Below, one piece after another: positions 34,777-37,704 of a stretch of DNA of 37,704 nucleotides. Made by a program: the position numbers and the translations under genes. Each line of letters begins with the position of its first letter. The first letter of the stretch is position 1. The notes under the pieces were generated by a model. The model was not told the origin of the DNA and made no database searches. It saw only the letters and a program-made list of their open reading frames with translations. This DNA is from Pirellula sp. (GTDB lineage: Bacteria > Planctomycetota > Planctomycetia > Pirellulales > Pirellulaceae), in assembly GCA_021300015.1 (NCBI GenBank), contig JAJTFB010000018.1, forward strand, positions 1 to 37,704, written 5' to 3'.

Positions 34777-35634
34777 ATGACTCAAGAACCCTCGCCAATT
34801 GCTTGCTTTCCAGCCGAGCCGCTCAGCATTCGCTTGGATCGCGCTTTAAATCAACTCTCTTGGTTAGATAAGTCCCTGGTCATGGCTGAGCTATCCCGGC
34901 TCGCCTACGGTCCACCCGAACTGATCTCTAAAGTGGTCTATGAAGCAGGCATCGACCAATGCGATTTTGTACAACAAGCCGGTTCCGAAGCCTATGTTTT
35001 CGGGACCAAATACGATTGCATGATCGTATCGCGTGGAACCGAACCGACCAAACTAGAGGATATCGCCGCCGATGCCAAAGCTTGGACCGTCGCTTGCGAT
35101 ATCGGTCGAGTCCACAGCGGTTTCGATAGCCACATGCAATTGCTTTGGCCCGATATCGAAAACCGACTCCGCGAAAATCAACGTCCAGTTTGGTTCGGTG
35201 GGCACTCCCTAGGCGGAGCTATGGCCGCAGTCTGCGCCGTTCGCTGCAAACTCTCCCCCATTCCATCCAACCCCCAAGCGATCTTTTCCTTCGGAGCTCC
35301 ACGCGTCGGAAATCGACAATACGCGTCCTTTCTCAAGATCCGACACTATCGATGGGTCAACAACAACGATATTGTCCCGAGGTTTCCCCCCAGATTCATG
35401 GGATACCACCATATGGGACGCGAGATCTACGTCAACCGAAAAGGCAAAATCAGTCGAATCCACCAATGGCTGCGTTTCCACGATCGAGTCCGAGGCTTCC
35501 TCAACGGACTGCGCCGAGGAAAGATCGACTACCTTTGCGACCACTCCATGCGCGAATACGTCGCAATCATCCGTCAGCTCCATCGGACCGAAAAACAAGG
35601 CTCTAGGATCCGAATCCCTAAGTCGATAAGGTAG
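34777..35634 (+). CDS. class 3 lipase-like alpha/beta hydrolase
   Basis: 285 residues from ATG 34777; a TTG at 34741 is in frame. Lipase_3 fold: VSRGTEPTKLEDIAADAKAW gives the oxyanion and lid region, then VHSGFDSH, and the nucleophile elbow GGHSLGGAMA with Ser144. The triad is completed by Asp198 (NNNDIVPRFP) and His256 (DHSMREY), all at normal spacing. No signal peptide or TM helix is seen, so it is cytoplasmic or exported by an unknown route. The basic C-terminus (KQGSRIRIPKSIR) could touch membranes. It follows pgpH by 55 bp and closes the cdsA-containing run, which suggests a role with membrane lipids. It ends 17 bp from the convergent next gene. Confidence 0.9.
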   Translation: MTQEPSPIACFPAEPLSIRLDRALNQLSWLDKSLVMAELSRLAYGPPELISKVVYEAGIDQCDFVQQAGSEAYVFGTKYDCMIVSRGTEPTKLEDIAADAKAWTVACDIGRVHSGFDSHMQLLWPDIENRLRENQRPVWFGGHSLGGAMAAVCAVRCKLSPIPSNPQAIFSFGAPRVGNRQYASFLKIRHYRWVNNNDIVPRFPPRFMGYHHMGREIYVNRKGKISRIHQWLRFHDRVRGFLNGLRRGKIDYLCDHSMREYVAIIRQLHRTEKQGSRIRIPKSIR

Positions 35635-35651
35635 TTATGGCAAAGTAAAGG

Positions 35652-36902
35652 CTACTTGCCCCCAAGCCGCGACCCAGCATAGATCCGCGATGCGTTGTAG
35701 CGAGGAACCGCCATTGGACTCGGACGTAAATCAAAGCCAATCGATAGCTTGCTGTAGTAAGCCAACTGCTCCTGCCGAGTCCCTTGGTACAACTCCGGGA
35801 TTTTACGCTGATCGACCAAGTCCAAGAGCAAACGAGGCTGCGGAACCTTACCGAAATTCAAATCGAATTTCGATGTGTCGGCGATCTGGCCATCGGTGGA
35901 AAATCGCTCCATAACCGCCCGAATATCCGGAGCATATTCGAAAAGATTGTTCGCATCGGTTGTTCCCAATTGCTCAAAACCACCAACCGTCACAATGCTC
36001 TGCTCGCGATCGTGGTACTGATAAGCCTCGTAACCTGCCGTTCGCAGCGCCTTCATGGCAATGTAAGCCCGCTCGGCTGCCTGCTCCAAGGCACTTGCAC
36101 CCTGTCCCTCTTGGTCGGCTGATGACTTACCCCAAGATACAAATGCGCTGTCCCCACGAAAGGTTAAGACCCTCACGGTGTACTTTCGCTTGCAGTCGAT
36201 CAACGAATGTTCGTTGTAACCCGGTTGCCGATTCATGTCGTATACGAACTTCTCCAAATCCGGCGACTGAAAAAAATCCGCTGGTAACAACGGGTTACGG
36301 GTCATGAAGGCATGTTCCAACGGTCCTTTTGGCTTGTCCTTCGATAATCCACTCAGCCACTTCTTGGCACTCCGAACGCTGTCTTGATTCGGCTGTTCGT
36401 TGGACCCGCCAGTTTTGTCCGCTCCCTCAGGTTCCAGGCTTCGAGACTGATACGTCTTGATCTTCTCCAACGCTCCAGCAACCGACGGATGATCGATCGA
36501 ATCGAATTCGCCCGCTAAAACCGCATAGCCGCTGACGACCCTCGAATCGCGGTACTTCATCACCTTTTGACTGCCATCCTCCCGATATCCCGAACCCAAC
36601 ACTTTCGTTGAGTAATCGAATTTCTTCTCCATGATGAACGTCGGTAATCCAAGGTCCCGCTGTATCTCTTTGGCAAGACTCGTCGCTTCGACTTTGGATT
36701 TTTCACCCTCGAAGGAGTAAGCAAAGATCATCCAAGGACCATGCTCGGCCTTGAGAATCGGAACCTCCTGGACTTCCTTAACTGCCCTTTTGAAAGGATT
36801 GCCAAGTGCCGACTGCGCGGATGCTTCCTGAGTGCATACCAATGCAATGATCACTAAAGCTATCCAGCGCCTGAGAAAATCAGAGAAGGGTTTGTGTGTC
36901 AT
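35652..36902 (-). CDS. secreted protein of unknown function
   Basis: 416 residues with a clear Sec signal peptide (RRWIALVIIALVCTQEASAQS, cut after about residue 29). I recognise no domain. The sequence suggests two or more alpha/beta modules of similar type: WMIFAYSFEGEKSKVEATSLAKEIQRDLGLPTFI (about 57-90), and KYTVRVLTFRGDSAF...ALEQAAERAYIAMKALRTAGYEAYQYHDREQSIVTVGGF (about 240-312). Each has a beta strand, a helix with AxxLA-like spacing and a second strand, a layout like SPOR-type repeats. A charged linker (EPEGADKTGGSNEQPNQDS, about 158-176) lies between. It is downstream of, and on the same strand as, the GSDKA-repeat gene with 106 bp between them. Probably periplasmic or envelope-attached. 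Confidence 0.8.
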   Translation of the reverse strand: MTHKPFSDFLRRWIALVIIALVCTQEASAQSALGNPFKRAVKEVQEVPILKAEHGPWMIFAYSFEGEKSKVEATSLAKEIQRDLGLPTFIMEKKFDYSTKVLGSGYREDGSQKVMKYRDSRVVSGYAVLAGEFDSIDHPSVAGALEKIKTYQSRSLEPEGADKTGGSNEQPNQDSVRSAKKWLSGLSKDKPKGPLEHAFMTRNPLLPADFFQSPDLEKFVYDMNRQPGYNEHSLIDCKRKYTVRVLTFRGDSAFVSWGKSSADQEGQGASALEQAAERAYIAMKALRTAGYEAYQYHDREQSIVTVGGFEQLGTTDANNLFEYAPDIRAVMERFSTDGQIADTSKFDLNFGKVPQPRLLLDLVDQRKIPELYQGTRQEQLAYYSKLSIGFDLRPSPMAVPRYNASRIYAGSRLGGK

Positions 36903-37008
36903 CGCAGACGTCCTTGCTTCGAAATAACATCCATTCCTGCGCCGATTTCCATGGCGCAGGACTCATTTCAATCTAGGGAATAGCAAGTCGAAGAGTCGAC
37001 CGCCAGTG

Positions 37009-37704
37009 CTATTTTCCGAGTTTTCCAGCAGCCTTACGGAACGCCTCGAACTGCTCTCTCAGAGATTCAGGTGGTCGCAACCTACCCCCTTCTTCCTGCA
37101 TCCCTCGTATCCCATCGTTGCGGTCCTTAAGACGATTGATCTTGCGTCCTGTTCCCCCAAGCCCAAGGTTCCGGAGAGTTTCTTCAAGCTCAGCTCGCTT
37201 GGCTGGATCCGATTTCGCTTGCTCCTTGGCCTCTTGCCATCGGTCCGCGAATTTTCGAAAGTCCTCCGCATTCCAATCCAATTTTTTGAGCAACTCCGGA
37301 TCGGGCTGGTCTTTCTGTCGATCGATGTACTCCAAAAGCATGTCGGCTGCCTTGCTCGAATAGGCCTCGTTTGCCCGGTCCGCCCCGAACGTATCCGATT
37401 GACTTCCCTTGGTAGCACTCGATCCACCGGCTTGAGGGGTTTTGCCGCTCGTGTTCATCCCAGATCCTGCGCTGCTCGGAGCACTGGACTTCGGTGGACC
37501 CTCCTTGTCCCCCTGCTCGTCGCCAGATCCTTGCCCATCTCCTTGCTCTTGATTAGGCATCGATTCAGGGCCCTGCTCCGGATTGCCATTGGACTCTGGC
37601 CCCTTCCCGTTCTTCCCTGAATCACCAGCCTTATCGGAGCCAGCCTTATCGGAGCCAGCCTTATCGGAGCCAGCCTTATCGGAGCCAGCCTTATCGGAGC
37701 TAGC
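37009..37704 (-). CDS. C-terminal part of a large low-complexity protein (5' end beyond window)
   Basis: The frame is open from the right edge to the stop at 37009: 231 codons and no start needed inside the window, though ATG 37560 could be misread as one. From the edge inward it reads five GSDKA-type pentapeptides, then a Gly/Gln/Glu/Asp-rich stretch (GNPEQGPES, NQEQGDGQGSGDEQGDKEG), then Ser/Gly-rich sequence. It ends in an ordered, charged helical part of about 110 residues (ANEAYSSKAADMLLEYIDRQ ... PPESLREQFEAFRKAAGKLGK). The ending resembles the tails of big planctomycete membrane proteins with disordered C-termini, but the family cannot be fixed without the rest. The secreted protein gene follows after 106 bp. 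Confidence 0.7.
   Translation of the reverse strand, partial: ASSDKAGSDKAGSDKAGSDKAGSDKAGDSGKNGKGPESNGNPEQGPESMPNQEQGDGQGSGDEQGDKEGPPKSSAPSSAGSGMNTSGKTPQAGGSSATKGSQSDTFGADRANEAYSSKAADMLLEYIDRQKDQPDPELLKKLDWNAEDFRKFADRWQEAKEQAKSDPAKRAELEETLRNLGLGGTGRKINRLKDRNDGIRGMQEEGGRLRPPESLREQFEAFRKAAGKLGK
37625..37704. repeat. 15-bp tandem repeat encoding GSDKA, reaching the window edge
   Basis: Five units of CCAGCCTTATCGGAG (37625-37639, -37654, -37669, -37684, -37699) follow each other without mismatch until the last bases, where CTAGC replaces CCAGC. On the minus strand they encode GSDKA repeats in the low-complexity protein. The array may continue outside. Confidence 0.9.

Noticed and set aside
1..37704. 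CRISPR arrays, tRNA or rRNA genes, IS elements
   Set aside because: The repeats seen are tandem without spacers; no cloverleaf or rRNA-like stretch fits in the short intergenic gaps; no transposase or integrase frame is present.

Overview
The window looks like a chromosomal segment of a planctomycete, most likely of the Pirellula/Rhodopirellula group. Supporting signs are a DUF1559 prepilin-like protein with the NGFTLVELLVVIAIIG leader and an H-X9-D end, a DNA topoisomerase VI A subunit, a one-TM Hanks-type kinase, a PhoA-type alkaline phosphatase, and many solitary genes with frequent strand switches. No phage, IS element, CRISPR array, rRNA or tRNA is visible. Both ends of the window lie inside 15-bp in-frame tandem repeats, so the window may be a whole contig broken at repeats.

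Layout. 1-1605 (minus): an MFS-like transporter open to the left edge, preceded by a membrane-anchored HExxH protein; a 14-bp tandem repeat lies across their junction. 1673-11711 (plus): topoisomerase VI A, PutA (proline to glutamate), HtrA protease, DUF1559 protein with a good terminator, rhodanese, and alkaline phosphatase. A GAGTAC-type repeat/inverted-repeat region separates this from a convergent minus-strand membrane protein (11939-12670). 12809-17793 (plus): dihydrolipoyl dehydrogenase, leucyl-tRNA synthetase, small membrane protein. 17804-22249 (minus): plant-type short tRNase Z, two diverged purine nucleoside phosphorylases in tandem, and acetolactate synthase large subunit (ilvB first in transcription). 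22250-22685 is the only gene-free stretch over 300 bp; it holds the ilvB upstream region, a GCGAC palindrome and a long branched inverted repeat.

22686-25472 (minus): histidine kinase plus NtrC-type sigma-54 activator. 25535-35634 (plus): a 1023-residue protein with GH38-like architecture, then a tightly packed run of Ser/Thr kinase, CdsA, PhoH, PgpH-like HD phosphohydrolase and class 3 lipase. 35652-37704 (minus): a secreted protein of unknown function and the C-terminal part of a large low-complexity protein with GSDKA repeats, open at the right edge.

Most of the window is housekeeping. The points most worth a second look are the two PNP paralogs with different residues at the base-recognition position (Asp versus Asn), the structured inverted repeat after the NtrC gene, the GH38-like protein without an obvious catalytic motif, the kinase-CdsA-PhoH-PgpH cluster, and recurring 14-, 15- and 18-bp tandem repeats at gene ends, gene junctions and inside genes.
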